A stretch of 64,000 bases of DNA from Streptococcus sp. 'caviae' (GCF_001937065.1 NZ_MOWR01000006.1:1-64000), one strand, 5' to 3'; numbered from the stretch's first letter, positions 36,741 to 46,448 are shown. Notes: generated from the sequence alone by a model not told the origin. Numbers and translations are program-made.

Positions 36741-37985
36741 ATGGCAACAGAAATTGTGATGCCTAAATTAGGTTTAACTATGTCAGAAGGGCTGATTAAC
36801 CAATGGCTCGTCAAAGAAGGCGATACCGTTGCTGCGGGCGATCCCGTGTTGGAAATTAGCTCTGAAAAATTAACAAGTGAAGTTGAAGCTCCGACAGCCG
36901 GCGTCATTTTGAAGATTGTCAAAGGCGAAGGAGAAACTGTCCCTTGCAAGCAAGTCATTGCCTGGGTCGGTCAAGAAGGTGAAGCTGTTCCTGATGCAGA
37001 AAGTACAGAGACTGAGCCGGATCTGACAGCAGAAGAAAGCAGCAGTTCTCCAAACGAAACTGAAACTGCCCAAGCGGCTCCTGCAGCAGCAGCTGTCAAG
37101 CATGAAGGCGGACGCATCTTTATCACGCCTCTGGCGCGTAAAATTGCTGAAGAACGTGGTTTGGATATTTCCTATATTAAAGGAACGGGCGGAAATGGCC
37201 GCATTACACGGCGGGACGTTGAAGCCTTTAATCCGGCAAGTGTTCCAGCAGCTCAGCCTGCAGCTGTTCAAGCAGCTGCTCCTGTGTCTGCTATATACGG
37301 AGCTGGTTTGACAGGCATGCGCAAAGTTATTGCTGAGCGCATGATGAACAGCCTGCAGACAAGTGCGCAGTTAACCATTCATCGTAAAGCTGATGTGACA
37401 TCTTTGCTGGCCTTTAGAAAAGATATTCAGTCTAAGGTTAAAGAACCGCTGGAAAATGGCGAAATTGGAATTACCACACTCTTAACCAAGGCAGTTACTA
37501 AGGCCTTGAAAGATCACCCAGAAGCCAATGCTTGGTATGCTAACGGCCAGTATCAAGTGCAGTCAGAAATCAATATTGGTATAGCAACTGCCTTGAGCGA
37601 TGGTTTAGTAGTGCCGGTCATCCATAACGCAGACAAGCGGACCTTGTCGGATTTGGGCCGGACTATTAAAGAACAGGCGGCACAGGCTAGAAAGGGAACC
37701 TTGGATAGTTCTCTTTATTCTGGTTCAACATTCAGTATCACTAGCCTGGGCGGTCAGGGTGTTGAATACTTCACTCCAATTTTAAATGCGCCAGAAGTGG
37801 TTATCTTAGGTGTTGGTACTATTCAAAAAGCCCTTGCTTTGGATGAAGAAGGACAAGTAGTAGAAAAACAATACCTGCCGCTTAGTCTGAGCTTTGACCA
37901 TCAAGTTTTGGACGGTGCACCTGCTGCTGAATTCTTAGGAACGATTGTTTCCTACTTAGAAGACGCTTATAGCTTGATATTCTAG
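36741..37985 (+). CDS. pdhC: Pyruvate dehydrogenase E2 (dihydrolipoyl acetyltransferase)
   Basis: 414 residues: one lipoyl domain with the lipoylated lysine K43 in EISSEKLTSEVEAP, an Ala/Pro/Glu-rich linker, a peripheral subunit-binding domain (ITPLARKIAEERGLDI, about 124-160), a second Ala-rich linker and the CAT domain ending with the active-site motif DHQVLDGAPAAEFL. It transfers acetyl to CoA and forms the complex core. A strong terminator follows. Confidence 0.93.
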   Translation: MATEIVMPKLGLTMSEGLINQWLVKEGDTVAAGDPVLEISSEKLTSEVEAPTAGVILKIVKGEGETVPCKQVIAWVGQEGEAVPDAESTETEPDLTAEESSSSPNETETAQAAPAAAAVKHEGGRIFITPLARKIAEERGLDISYIKGTGGNGRITRRDVEAFNPASVPAAQPAAVQAAAPVSAIYGAGLTGMRKVIAERMMNSLQTSAQLTIHRKADVTSLLAFRKDIQSKVKEPLENGEIGITTLLTKAVTKALKDHPEANAWYANGQYQVQSEINIGIATALSDGLVVPVIHNADKRTLSDLGRTIKEQAAQARKGTLDSSLYSGSTFSITSLGGQGVEYFTPILNAPEVVILGVGTIQKALALDEEGQVVEKQYLPLSLSFDHQVLDGAPAAEFLGTIVSYLEDAYSLIF

Positions 37986-38017
37986 TCAACTGCACAGTTT
38001 ACAGCTGACAAATTAAA

Positions 38018-38053
38018 GAACCTGAGATGTTTTTGTCTCAGGTTCACTTTTTT
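38018..38053 (+). terminator. pdh operon terminator
   Basis: GAACCTGAGA (38018-38027) and TCTCAGGTTC (38036-38045) form a perfect 10-bp stem followed by a T-rich tract. Confidence 0.9.
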
Positions 38054-38217
38054 CTAGGAATAAACTCTTAAGGCAGTATCTGGTAGTAAGCCTGATTGGC
38101 TCTGCCCAGTGCAGTCTTCCCCTGCACCGTTCATTGAATATTGTAGGAGCGTCAGCCACCGCTGGCTGGGTTTCCCATATCTTTCGAACAGTTTGTTTGG
38201 CTGTCGGGTTCTGTTTT

Positions 38218-38784
38218 CTATAGGCTGCTGGCTGTCTGAGCGATTTTATCCAGCAGTTTTTGCCGCTTATCAGTGGAAATTTTTTCGATGCTGGTTAACT
38301 GCGTTAGTTTCACTGGTGAAATGCCGCAGGTCTTCAGTACCTGTCGCTTTAAGACCTTGCCATAATCCTGAGCAAAAGGTGTTATAAAGGCTGGCGTATT
38401 ATGCGTGGTAATAATCCAGGCAGATTTCCCCTGTAAATGTCCTTCCATACCGACCTTTTTGTAAGAGTAAGCAAAACCAGCAGTAAAGACGCGGTCGATA
38501 AACCCTTTAAGAATGGCTGGCATGCCGCCCCACCAAAGAGGAAAAATAAAAATCAGCTGATCCGCCCAAGTAATTAGGCGGCGGTAAGTTTCCATTTCAG
38601 GGATCTTGTCCAAATCACGGCGTTTATGCTTCTCGTCGAATTGCAGTAGCGGATCAAAATGTTCGGCATACAAATCCAAGGTTTTAAAATTGTGATTTTT
38701 AGAAAGGCTGCTTTGAACTTGCTTTAGGACTGCCGCGTTAAAACTGGCTGGATTTGGGTGTGCATAGATGATTACAATATTCAT
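38218..38784 (-). CDS. NAD(P)H quinone oxidoreductase (flavodoxin-like fold)
   Basis: 188 residues of the MdaB/KefF-type flavodoxin_2 family: N-terminal IIYAHPNPASFNAAV, central FIFPLWWGGMPAILKGFIDRV (split motif), and GKSAWIITTHNTPA. It uses FMN/FAD to reduce quinones by two electrons, usually as a detoxification step. The gene overlaps the TetR regulator gene upstream by 4 nt, so the two form an operon controlled by that repressor. Confidence 0.87.
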   Translation of the reverse strand: MNIVIIYAHPNPASFNAAVLKQVQSSLSKNHNFKTLDLYAEHFDPLLQFDEKHKRRDLDKIPEMETYRRLITWADQLIFIFPLWWGGMPAILKGFIDRVFTAGFAYSYKKVGMEGHLQGKSAWIITTHNTPAFITPFAQDYGKVLKRQVLKTCGISPVKLTQLTSIEKISTDKRQKLLDKIAQTASSL

Positions 38785-39377
38785 GAGCGTTCTCCTTTGA
38801 TATAGATATCAAGCATATGATTGATTGTTGTCTGGATGGCCTCATTATCTAAGTCCGTGCCAATTGGACTCTTGGCTAAAATCGCTAAGCCCGAAATAAA
38901 ACTCCAAAAATGGAAAAGGGTTTCCGTTTTGCTGTTTGAAAAACCTTCTTCTTTGCGAAGCTTGATGACAATGGTTTTAAAAGAATCAAAACCCGGCAAG
39001 TCAGAGGTTGTCACGATTGTTTCCTGAGTGACTTCCATATACTTAAAAGGAAATTTGATAAAGAGAGCCTCAAAGAAATAGGGATAGTCCTGAGCAAAAG
39101 CAATGAAATTAAATCCCATTTTTGCCAGCTGACTGCGGGCAGACTGTTCTTGCTGCAGACCTTTTTCCATCTCCTGACCGAGAAAGACCGAAAGACGCTT
39201 CAAAACAACCCTCAGGTAGTCTTCTTTACTTTTAAAATGGCGGTAGGGAGTGGCGTGAGTAACACCGCAAGACTTGGCTACTGTCCTTAACGAGAGCCTG
39301 TCAATGCCGTGTTTTTTTATCTCAGTAACACCAGTTTGTATCAATTTTTCTTTGAGTTCTGCCGTGTTTCGTTTCAT
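38781..39377 (-). CDS. TetR-family repressor of the quinone reductase
   Basis: About 198 residues with a TetR_N helix-turn-helix at residues 5-50 (RLSLRTVAKSCGVTHATPYRHFKSKEDY, read as SLRTVAKSCGV then THATPYRHF) and a helical ligand domain. The start at 39377 follows GGGGGG; an in-frame start five codons upstream is less likely. Directly upstream lies a tandem operator (39481-39533), so autoregulation is expected. Ligand is unknown; quinones or related electrophiles are a reasonable guess from the partner enzyme. Confidence 0.85.
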   Translation of the reverse strand: MKRNTAELKEKLIQTGVTEIKKHGIDRLSLRTVAKSCGVTHATPYRHFKSKEDYLRVVLKRLSVFLGQEMEKGLQQEQSARSQLAKMGFNFIAFAQDYPYFFEALFIKFPFKYMEVTQETIVTTSDLPGFDSFKTIVIKLRKEEGFSNSKTETLFHFWSFISGLAILAKSPIGTDLDNEAIQTTINHMLDIYIKGERS

Positions 39378-39480
39378 CGTAAATCCCCCCAACCAAGCAC
39401 AGGCAGCAGCTTGTCGTTATCAGTACAACTGATAAGGATGTTTATTTTTTGGGCTGTGCTGTGATTCAGATCTTCCAAAG

Positions 39481-39513
39481 TTTTTAAAAGTAGACAATGT
39501 CTACTTTTAAAAA
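39481..39513. promoter_or_regulatory. TetR operator 1 (33-bp perfect palindrome)
   Basis: AAAAGTAGACA, one central A, then TGTCTACTTTT, extended by five T and five A on the flanks. It is perfectly symmetric over 16+1+16 bp and lies about 105 bp upstream of the TetR gene. Confidence 0.8.
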
Positions 39514-39533
39514 AAGTTTACACTGTCTACTTT
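39513..39533. promoter_or_regulatory. TetR operator 2 (imperfect copy)
   Basis: AAAGTTTACA C TGTCTACTTT differs from operator 1 at two arm positions and directly adjoins it. Confidence 0.7.
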
Positions 39534-39605
39534 ATTTTGTCAACTTATGGCTGTAAAAAATCGGGATTTTCTGCTATTTCAGGCTAAAAATGGTAAAATA
39601 ATATC

Positions 39606-40742
39606 ATGCATTTAAAACCAAGATCAGCCTATGTGCATATTCCATTTTGCACACAGATTTGTTACTATTGTGATTTTTCAAAAGTTTTCATCAAGAATCA
39701 GCCGGTTGATGCGTATCTGGAAGCTTTGATTAAGGAATTCAATGAGTATTACCGGATCAAAGAGCTGCGAACGCTCTATATCGGCGGCGGGACGCCGACA
39801 GCCCTTTCAGCAGAGCAGCTGGACTATCTGCTGAGCCACTTATCCCAAAATCTTAACTTGGACGCGCTGGAAGAATTTACCATTGAAGCGAATCCCGGAG
39901 ACCTAACGCCGGATAAAGCAGCAGTGCTAAAAGAATCAGCTGTTAATCGTGTTTCTCTGGGAGTACAGACCTTTAATGATAAACATCTCAGGCAAATTGG
40001 CCGAGGGCATAATGAAGCGCAGATTTATGAAAGTGTTGACAGTCTGAAAAAGGCCGGATTTGACAACATTTCCATCGATCTCATTTACGCTCTGCCTAAT
40101 CAAACCATGGCTGATGTCAGAGAAAATGTTGCTAAAGCGCTGGCCTTAGATATTCCCCATCTCAGTCTTTACAGTTTGATTTTAGAGCATCATACCGTTT
40201 TTATGAATAAGATGCGCCGCGGGAAACTCAATCTGCCGACAGAAGATTTGGAAGCCGAGATGTTTGAGTATATCATTTCTGAAATGGAAGCCCACGGCTT
40301 TGAGCACTATGAAATCTCTAATTTTACCAAACCCGGCTTTAAAAGCCGCCATAATCTTATGTACTGGGACAATGCGGAATATTTTGGCTGCGGCGCCGGT
40401 GCTTCAGGCTATGTTGATGGTGTTCGCTATCGGAACCGCGGACCGATTCAGCATTATTTAAAGGCCATCAAAGAAAGCAGACATGCCAGATTTCAGGAGG
40501 AGAGACTAAGCCAGTCAGAAAAGATGGAAGAGGAGCTGTTTCTAGGCTTGCGCAAGAAGTCAGGTGTCTCTCTTAAGCGGTTTGAAGAAAAATTCGGCCG
40601 GACACTTCAGGAAGTCTATGGGCCGGCTCTTCATGATTTAGAAGAAAGCGGCCTGCTTGTGTCGGACAAAGACAGGATTAGAATGACTAAAAAAGGTCTT
40701 TTTCTAGGCGATACTGTTGCTGAAAAATTTATTTTGGAGTAA
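39606..40742 (+). CDS. hemW: HemW-like radical SAM protein
   Basis: 378 residues with radical SAM cysteines C15-x3-C19-x2-C22 (PFCTQICYYCDF), GGGTPTALS, TIEANPGDLT, RVSLGVQTF and the HemN_C domain. Older annotations say oxygen-independent coproporphyrinogen oxidase, but HemW lacks the extra HemN cysteine and acts as a heme-binding/transfer protein. Streptococci lack heme synthesis, which also favours HemW. It overlaps nothing but is 5 nt from the thioesterase gene, an S. mutans-like order. Confidence 0.88.
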   Translation: MHLKPRSAYVHIPFCTQICYYCDFSKVFIKNQPVDAYLEALIKEFNEYYRIKELRTLYIGGGTPTALSAEQLDYLLSHLSQNLNLDALEEFTIEANPGDLTPDKAAVLKESAVNRVSLGVQTFNDKHLRQIGRGHNEAQIYESVDSLKKAGFDNISIDLIYALPNQTMADVRENVAKALALDIPHLSLYSLILEHHTVFMNKMRRGKLNLPTEDLEAEMFEYIISEMEAHGFEHYEISNFTKPGFKSRHNLMYWDNAEYFGCGAGASGYVDGVRYRNRGPIQHYLKAIKESRHARFQEERLSQSEKMEEELFLGLRKKSGVSLKRFEEKFGRTLQEVYGPALHDLEESGLLVSDKDRIRMTKKGLFLGDTVAEKFILE

Positions 40743-40747
40743 AAATT

Positions 40748-41476
40748 ATGGGGAAAAAATATAAAACACATTATCAAATACCCTTTTATGAATGCGATGT
40801 CAATCATAATGTTAAGCTGCCGCACATTTTATCAGTTGCCCTGCAGATTGCAAGCAGCCAGTCTGTAGAGTTAAATATTGGTGATGAGAAGCTGCTTGAG
40901 GACTATAATCTGGTCTGGGTGGTTTCAGAACATGAAATCATTATCAAGCGGCTGCCGCAGTTTGGCGAAACTGTGGAAATTGAAACGGAACCTATTTCTT
41001 ACAACCGTTATTTTTGCTATCGAAAATTTAGGCTTTTTGATGCCCGAGGTGAGACGATTATCGATATCCTTTCAACTTTTGTTCTCATGGACTATGATAC
41101 GCGCAAGGTGCATGATGTTCCTGAGGAACTTATTGCGCCTTATGGGTCAGAAAAAATCCGAAAAATTTTGCGGGGGCCTAAGTACAGACCTCTGGAAAAT
41201 GCCGACAGCACTCTCTACCATGTCCGTTATTTTGATCTTGATATCAACGGTCATGTCAACAACAGCCGCTATCTGGAATGGATGTATGATGTGCTTGACT
41301 TTGAGTTTTTAAAGAACCATGTTCCTAAAAAAATCAATCTCAAGTATGTCAAAGAAGTTCAGTATGGCCACGATATCAATTCACGCTTGGAACAAGAAGG
41401 TCTTTTGACCAAGCATGAAATCACGTCAAACGGCGGTATCAACGCCCAAGCCATTACAGAGTGGGCAAGCATCTAA
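40748..41476 (+). CDS. Acyl-ACP thioesterase
   Basis: 242 residues, two hot-dog domains of the FatA/FatB-type acyl-ACP thioesterase family: [36 protein letters not shown] in the first half, and [19 protein letters not shown], which carries the catalytic Asn-His region, in the second. It releases fatty acids from ACP and can adjust membrane lipid make-up. It forms a close cluster with hemW and the HAD gene. Confidence 0.87.
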   Translation: MGKKYKTHYQIPFYECDVNHNVKLPHILSVALQIASSQSVELNIGDEKLLEDYNLVWVVSEHEIIIKRLPQFGETVEIETEPISYNRYFCYRKFRLFDARGETIIDILSTFVLMDYDTRKVHDVPEELIAPYGSEKIRKILRGPKYRPLENADSTLYHVRYFDLDINGHVNNSRYLEWMYDVLDFEFLKNHVPKKINLKYVKEVQYGHDINSRLEQEGLLTKHEITSNGGINAQAITEWASI

Positions 41477-41562
41477 TAAAGAGCAGCCGCCCTAACAGCG
41501 CTCAGCTGTTTTACAGGTACAAAAAATACAAAAGAAAAAACGGAAAGAGAGCAGAAAAACGA

Positions 41563-42336
41563 ATGGCATATAAGGGTTATCTGATTGACCTAGATGGAAC
41601 GATTTATAAGGGTAAGGACAGAATTCCTGCAGGAGAGGACTTTGTTAAACGATTGCAGGAGAAGCAGCTCCCTTATGTTTTAGTTACTAATAATACCACG
41701 CGCACACCTGAAATGGTGCAGGAAATGCTGGCAACGTCCTTTAATATTCAAACACCGCTGGAAACTATTTATACAGCGACACTGGCCACCATTGATTACA
41801 TGAATGATATGAACCGAGGTAAAACAGCCTATGTTATTGGAGAGACTGGTCTTAAGACAGCAGTGGCTGAAGCAGGCTACCTTGAAGATACCGACAATCC
41901 GGCCTATGTGGTCGTGGGCTTAGATACAGAGCTGACCTATGAAAAGCTGACAGTAGCGACCTTGGCCATTCAGAAAGGAGCAGTCTTTATCGGCACCAAC
42001 CCTGACCTTAACATTCCTACTGAAAGAGGATTGCTGCCGGGAGCAGGCTCCATTTTGTCGCTTTTGGAAAGAGCCACACGGGTTAAGCCGATTATTATTG
42101 GTAAGCCTGAGGCTGTCATCATGAACAAATCACTGGAACGCCTGGGCGTCAAGCGCCACGAAGCTATCATGGTCGGTGACAACTATCTGACGGATATCAC
42201 TGCCGGTATCAAAAACGATATTGCAACGCTTTTAGTGACGACAGGATTTACCAAAGCAGAAGATGTGCCCAATCTGCCGATTAAGCCCGATTATGTCTTA
42301 TCCAGTCTTGCGGAGTGGGACTTCGATGAAAGATAA
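41563..42336 (+). CDS. NagD-like HAD-superfamily phosphatase (YutF type)
   Basis: 257 residues. HAD motif I is [10 protein letters not shown], motif II TNNTTR, motif III with the lysine in GKPEAVIM, and motif [15 protein letters not shown]. The class IIA cap ([16 protein letters not shown]) matches the TIGR01457/YutF group, general sugar or nucleotide phosphate phosphatases. The start [12 protein letters not shown] at 41563 is chosen since the longer frame only adds residues from the intergenic region. It overlaps the next gene by 11 nt. Confidence 0.86.
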   Translation: MAYKGYLIDLDGTIYKGKDRIPAGEDFVKRLQEKQLPYVLVTNNTTRTPEMVQEMLATSFNIQTPLETIYTATLATIDYMNDMNRGKTAYVIGETGLKTAVAEAGYLEDTDNPAYVVVGLDTELTYEKLTVATLAIQKGAVFIGTNPDLNIPTERGLLPGAGSILSLLERATRVKPIIIGKPEAVIMNKSLERLGVKRHEAIMVGDNYLTDITAGIKNDIATLLVTTGFTKAEDVPNLPIKPDYVLSSLAEWDFDER

Positions 42337-42964
42337 ACTGCATTTTAGCCTAACAGTCCTTTTTCTGCTGTCTTTTTCCATTCTGGCAACGATTTATTTA
42401 GTCTGGCTTTTTTACCCGTTGGAAATTTCTTGGCTGCACTTAGAACAGGCTGTCTATATGAAAAGCAGTCAGATTTACTATAATTTCAACCGCCTCATGC
42501 TTTATCTAACAAATCCCTTTAACTGGCGGCTGACCATGCCGGATTTTCCGTCTTCTAAAGACGGTCTTCATCACTTTAAGCAGGTAAAGCTGCTCTTTCA
42601 TCTGGTTCAGCTGACTGCTCTTATAAGCCTGCCTAGTTTTTTCATTTTCGTGAAAACTATCATTCAAAAAGGTTATGGCCTTTTGTATCGACGGGCACTT
42701 AGAATTTGCGCCCTTATCCCTGCAGTGCTGGCTTTAGTCGCAGGACTTATTGGTTTTAATACCTTTTTTACGCTTTTCCATCAGGTTTTATTTGCCGGAG
42801 ACAGCACCTGGCTTTTTAATCCTTATACCGATCCTGTGATTTATATTTTGCCTGAGACCTTCTTTTTGCATTGTTTTCTGCTGTTTTTGTTTCTTTATGA
42901 ATTATCTTTTGGCGCTCTGCTCTGGCAAATCAGATGCAAAAACAAACGGGACAGAACCCTATAA
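42326..42964 (+). CDS. TIGR01906-type integral membrane protein
   Basis: 212 residues with four to five hydrophobic helices ([68 protein letters not shown]), and a conserved exposed segment [17 protein letters not shown] and [15 protein letters not shown]. This matches the TIGR01906 family of lactic acid bacteria, function unknown. ATG 42326 overlaps the HAD gene by 11 nt, suggesting translational coupling. A terminator follows at 42969. Confidence 0.8.
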   Translation: MKDKLHFSLTVLFLLSFSILATIYLVWLFYPLEISWLHLEQAVYMKSSQIYYNFNRLMLYLTNPFNWRLTMPDFPSSKDGLHHFKQVKLLFHLVQLTALISLPSFFIFVKTIIQKGYGLLYRRALRICALIPAVLALVAGLIGFNTFFTLFHQVLFAGDSTWLFNPYTDPVIYILPETFFLHCFLLFLFLYELSFGALLWQIRCKNKRDRTL

Positions 42965-42968
42965 AAAT

Positions 42969-43000
42969 AAGCGAGCTTCTAAGGGCTTGCTTTTGTTTTT
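42969..43000 (+). terminator. Terminator of the hemW cluster
   Basis: AAGCGAGC (42969-42976) pairs with GCTTGCTT (42985-42992, one G-T pair) followed by TTGTTTTTT. Confidence 0.75.
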
Positions 43001-43098
43001 TCAGCAAATTAAAAAATTCATTTCGACGTTTTTTCTTTGCAGTTTTAGCCGTAAAATTCTAAAATAAGAGTTACTATATATATTGCTGGGAGTTATGA

Positions 43099-45630
43099 AT
43101 GTTAGAGCTAAAGAACATTACCAAAATCTATGACACGGCGGGAATCAAGCGGACGGCCTTGGACGATGTCAGTATCAATTTTCGGGCCAGTGAATTTGTT
43201 TCTGTTTTAGGGCAGTCTGGATCCGGAAAAACGACCCTGCTTAATATTGTGGGGGGCTTAGACCAATATACATCCGGTGATCTACTGATTAACGGTAAAT
43301 CAACCAAGAATTTTAAGGATAAGGACTGGGATCGCTACCGCAACAATACGATTGGTTTTGTTTTTCAGTCCTACAATCTCATTTCACACCAGACAGCGCT
43401 GGCTAATGTTGAATTGGCACTGACCCTGTCGGGCGTTTCCAAAGCAGAGCGCCGCAGCCGGGCTTTAGAGGCCTTGAAGCGTGTAGGGCTGGAAGACCAT
43501 ATCCATAAAAGACCCAGTCAGATGTCAGGCGGTCAGGTGCAGCGGGTCGCCATTGCGCGTGCTTTAGTGAATAATCCGGATATTTTACTGGCCGACGAGC
43601 CGACTGGAGCTCTGGACTCTGAAACGTCTTTGCAGATTATGGATCTGCTCAAAGAAATCGCTCAAGAGCGTCTGGTGATTATGGTAACGCACAATCCGAA
43701 TCTGGCAGAAAAATACTCTAACCGCATCATTCGGGTTTTGGACGGCCGGATTATTGATGACAGCAATCCCTATCACGATAAGGACCTTGACCAGTCAGCA
43801 GTTGATTTTAAGAAGACCAAGATGTCTTTTATGACGGCCCTGTCGCTGTCTTTTAATAATTTACTGACCAAAAAAGGCCGAACCTTTCTGACCGCTTTTG
43901 CAGGTTCTATTGGTATCATTGGGATTGCCTTGATCTTATCCCTTTCAAACGGTGCTCAAAAATACATCTCAAAGACCCAGGAAGATACCTTAGTTGCCTA
44001 TCCCCTGTCCATTGAAAAATCTTCGAATGAAAACTTTATGGGCTTGTTTGCGGCCGGCAACGAAGACAGCAACAGCAGCAAGAAAAGCTCTGACAAGAAG
44101 ACGCTTAAAACCGATAATATTCTGAAAAACATGATTTCAACTCAGGTTGTAGATAATGACCTAGCCTCCTTCAAAGCTTATATTAAAAAGCATTCGCGCA
44201 AATTCCGCAAGGTAACTAAGGACATCCAGTATTCTTACAAGCTGTCACCAAGAATTTATCAAACAGATACTTCTAAGGGCGTCAGACCGGTTAATCCCAG
44301 CAATCTGAGCAAGGAAGTGAAAAATGCCGGCAGCAATATTCAGGTGCTGCTTTCCAATCTCAATGTTTGGCAGGAATTATCATCAAGTGCGAAAATGCTG
44401 TCTTCTCAATATCAGGTTGTTGACGGTCATCTGCCGAAAAAATACAATGAAGTTGTCCTGATAGCAGAGGAAAATAATAAAATCGATGACTATGTTCTCT
44501 ACAGTCTGGGGATTAAAGACGTCAGCGAATTAAACAGCAGCAAACAGCTGAAAAGTACTAAAGAAAGCAGCTATAAGTACTCAGATTTAGTCGGCCGAAC
44601 CTATAAGCTGGTAATCAATTCAGATGTCTATCAAAAAGAAGGAGGAATCTGGGTTGATCGCTCTGACAATGACGCCTACATGAAAAAGGTAGTCAATGCA
44701 GCTGAGACGATTAAAATTGTGGGTATCGTAAAACCTCAGGAAGGAACTGCTTCAGGCAGTTCAAATGCCGGAGTCGGCTACAGTCAGAAATTGACCAGCT
44801 ATCTCTCTGAAAAGATCAATGCCAGCAGTGTTGCTAAAGAACAGCTGGCTAATAAGAAGCGCAATATCTTTACCGGTCAGGACTTTTCAAGTTCCAGCAA
44901 GCCCTTCTCATCTGCTGGTCTGAGTGCCGAACAAAGCGCCGCTTTGGCTTCAATGTCAGCAGAGGAGATGGCAGATTATGTGAATCGTTATAATGAAAAT
45001 GCGACGGCCACCTACGATGACAATTTAGAAAAAATCGGCATTATAGACACAGCCAATCCTGAAACCATAAATTTCTATGCAGATTCTTTTGAAAATAAAG
45101 AAGCTCTTAAAGATTTGATCAGTGATTACAACAAGCAGGTAAAAAAAGACAAGCAAAAATCAAAAGTTATTAATTACACGGATACTATCGGCCTGATGAT
45201 GTCATCGGTAACCACAATGATTAATGCCATTACTTATATTCTGGTTGGTTTTGTTGCCATCTCACTGGTTGTATCATCTATTATGATTGGTATTATTACC
45301 TATATCTCGGTTCTCGAGCGGACCAAGGAAATTGGTATTCTGCGTGCCATGGGGGCTTCTAAAAAAGATGTTATGCGCATCTTCACTGCAGAAACCGTTA
45401 TTGAGGGAGCCATTGCAGGTATTCTCGGCATTCTAATCACCCTTTTGCTCAATATTCCTATCAATATGGTTGTCAACAATCTGCTGGATATCAGTAACAT
45501 CTCTTCTCTGCCTGTCTGGTCAGCAGCAGTGCTGATTGCTATTTCCATCTTGCTGACCGTTTTTGCAGGCATTTTGCCATCGCGGGTTGCAGCCAAAAAG
45601 GATCCGGTAGAAGCACTGCGAACCGAATAA
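43099..45630 (+). CDS. MacB-like ABC transporter (ATPase fused to FtsX permease)
   Basis: 843 residues. The N-terminal ATPase (1-225) has GQSGSGKTTLLN, SGGQVQRVAIARAL and LADEPTGALDS. A first membrane helix follows (about 250-280, AFAGSIGIIGIALILSL), then a very large extracellular region (about 280-690, Ser/Lys-rich), and three C-terminal helices of the FtsX domain (ILVGFVAISLVVSSIMIG onwards) with ERTKEIGILRAMGASKKDV. This type VII ABC architecture exports or works on envelope peptides and lipids by mechanotransmission. The substrate is unknown and no two-component system is adjacent. Confidence 0.85.
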   Translation: MLELKNITKIYDTAGIKRTALDDVSINFRASEFVSVLGQSGSGKTTLLNIVGGLDQYTSGDLLINGKSTKNFKDKDWDRYRNNTIGFVFQSYNLISHQTALANVELALTLSGVSKAERRSRALEALKRVGLEDHIHKRPSQMSGGQVQRVAIARALVNNPDILLADEPTGALDSETSLQIMDLLKEIAQERLVIMVTHNPNLAEKYSNRIIRVLDGRIIDDSNPYHDKDLDQSAVDFKKTKMSFMTALSLSFNNLLTKKGRTFLTAFAGSIGIIGIALILSLSNGAQKYISKTQEDTLVAYPLSIEKSSNENFMGLFAAGNEDSNSSKKSSDKKTLKTDNILKNMISTQVVDNDLASFKAYIKKHSRKFRKVTKDIQYSYKLSPRIYQTDTSKGVRPVNPSNLSKEVKNAGSNIQVLLSNLNVWQELSSSAKMLSSQYQVVDGHLPKKYNEVVLIAEENNKIDDYVLYSLGIKDVSELNSSKQLKSTKESSYKYSDLVGRTYKLVINSDVYQKEGGIWVDRSDNDAYMKKVVNAAETIKIVGIVKPQEGTASGSSNAGVGYSQKLTSYLSEKINASSVAKEQLANKKRNIFTGQDFSSSSKPFSSAGLSAEQSAALASMSAEEMADYVNRYNENATATYDDNLEKIGIIDTANPETINFYADSFENKEALKDLISDYNKQVKKDKQKSKVINYTDTIGLMMSSVTTMINAITYILVGFVAISLVVSSIMIGIITYISVLERTKEIGILRAMGASKKDVMRIFTAETVIEGAIAGILGILITLLLNIPINMVVNNLLDISNISSLPVWSAAVLIAISILLTVFAGILPSRVAAKKDPVEALRTE

Positions 45631-45636
45631 AGACAA

Positions 45637-45677
45637 AAAGCGAAACATTAGATTAGCATCTGCTGTTTCGTTTTTTT
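45637..45677 (+). terminator. Terminator after the MacB-like gene
   Basis: CGAAACA (45641-45647) and TGTTTCG (45664-45670) form the stem; seven T follow. Confidence 0.8.
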
Positions 45678-45752
45678 ATCTCAAATCAAATGCTAGAAGC
45701 TGGTAAGGTTTTTGTGTATAATAAAACAATCATTGTGCAAAGGAGAAAAGAC

Positions 45753-46310
45753 ATGAAACTGCTGGGGATTGTTGATACGAGTACTTCCTTTTCCTACAAT
45801 CGCTTGTTGATGGCCTTTATTCGAGACCGGTTTGGCTTAGCTTTTGATTTTGAATTGATTGAAATAGAAGAACTTCCTCTTTTCAATCAAGATGAAAGCC
45901 GAGAACAATACCCTATCTTACAAGAATTAACAGAGAGCATTTCAGCTGCAGACGGCATTATTTTAGCCATAGAAGAGCACAACCATAGCCTGACACCCAA
46001 TCTCAAGTCCCTCTTAGAATGGTTTTCTTATCAACAGAGCCCCTTTAAAAATAAGCCGATTATGCTTGTTGGAGCTTCCCTCAATGAGCATATTCCGCAA
46101 AAGGCGCAGGAAGACCTGAAACAAATCCTCGCAGCTCCCGGTTTAAAAGCCTGGCTCATGTCTGATAAGCCTTTCTTTCTAAAAAGTGCCCCAGCAGCTT
46201 TTGATGAAAACGGTCAAATCAACGAATATGATCTCATCACCCGCCTAGCTAATAACCTGCAGCACTTTATTCGTTTCATACATCTGGCTGACAGTTTCAC
46301 GGAAAAGTAG
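45753..46310 (+). CDS. NADPH-dependent FMN reductase family protein
   Basis: 185 residues of the FMN_red flavodoxin-like family. Motifs: LGIVDTSTSFSYNR at the phosphate-binding loop, AADGIILAIEEHNHSLTPNLKSLLEW and PIMLVGASLN. It probably reduces FMN, quinones or azo compounds. ATG 45753 with AAAGGAG upstream is chosen over an in-frame start 21 codons earlier. It is the last gene before the CRISPR locus and ends in a strong hairpin terminator. Confidence 0.83.
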   Translation: MKLLGIVDTSTSFSYNRLLMAFIRDRFGLAFDFELIEIEELPLFNQDESREQYPILQELTESISAADGIILAIEEHNHSLTPNLKSLLEWFSYQQSPFKNKPIMLVGASLNEHIPQKAQEDLKQILAAPGLKAWLMSDKPFFLKSAPAAFDENGQINEYDLITRLANNLQHFIRFIHLADSFTEK

Positions 46311-46347
46311 ATATACCTTTTAAAGCTTGCTCAATATATCTCATTGA

Positions 46348-46380
46348 AAAAATACAGAAATATTTCTGTATTTTTCTTTT
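46348..46380 (+). terminator. Terminator upstream of the cas promoter
   Basis: AAAAATACAGAAAT (46348-46361) and ATTTCTGTATTTTT (46362-46375) form a perfect 14-bp inverted repeat, then CTTTT. Confidence 0.8.
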
Positions 46381-46406
46381 GTATTGTTATAATGTTTCAC
46401 AGATAG

Positions 46407-46415
46407 TGGTATAAT
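46407..46415 (+). promoter_or_regulatory. Cas operon promoter (extended -10)
   Basis: TGGTATAAT is a perfect extended -10. It is the only convincing plus-strand promoter upstream of cas9. The transcript would begin near 46422 and run through the 21-codon ORF and antisense to tracrRNA into cas9. Confidence 0.65.
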
Positions 46416-46428
46416 AGAAGCGCTTACA
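46415..46428 (+). promoter_or_regulatory. cre-like site at the cas promoter start region
   Basis: TAGAAGCGCTTACA matches the right 11 positions of the CcpA consensus (AANCGNTNWCA) and differs in the left TG and one W. It sits at about +1 of the cas promoter. Confidence 0.4.
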
Positions 46429-46448
46429 AAAATAAAAGGGAGTTTCTT

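Noticed and set aside
38109-38387. 92-codon plus-strand frame after pdhC
   Set aside because: It lies antisense to the quinone reductase gene, has no RBS and no recognisable domain.
43099-45630. Bacitracin-type BceAB resistance transporter
   Set aside because: ATPase and permease are fused in one protein with a single FtsX-type permease, and there is no BceRS-like two-component system beside it.
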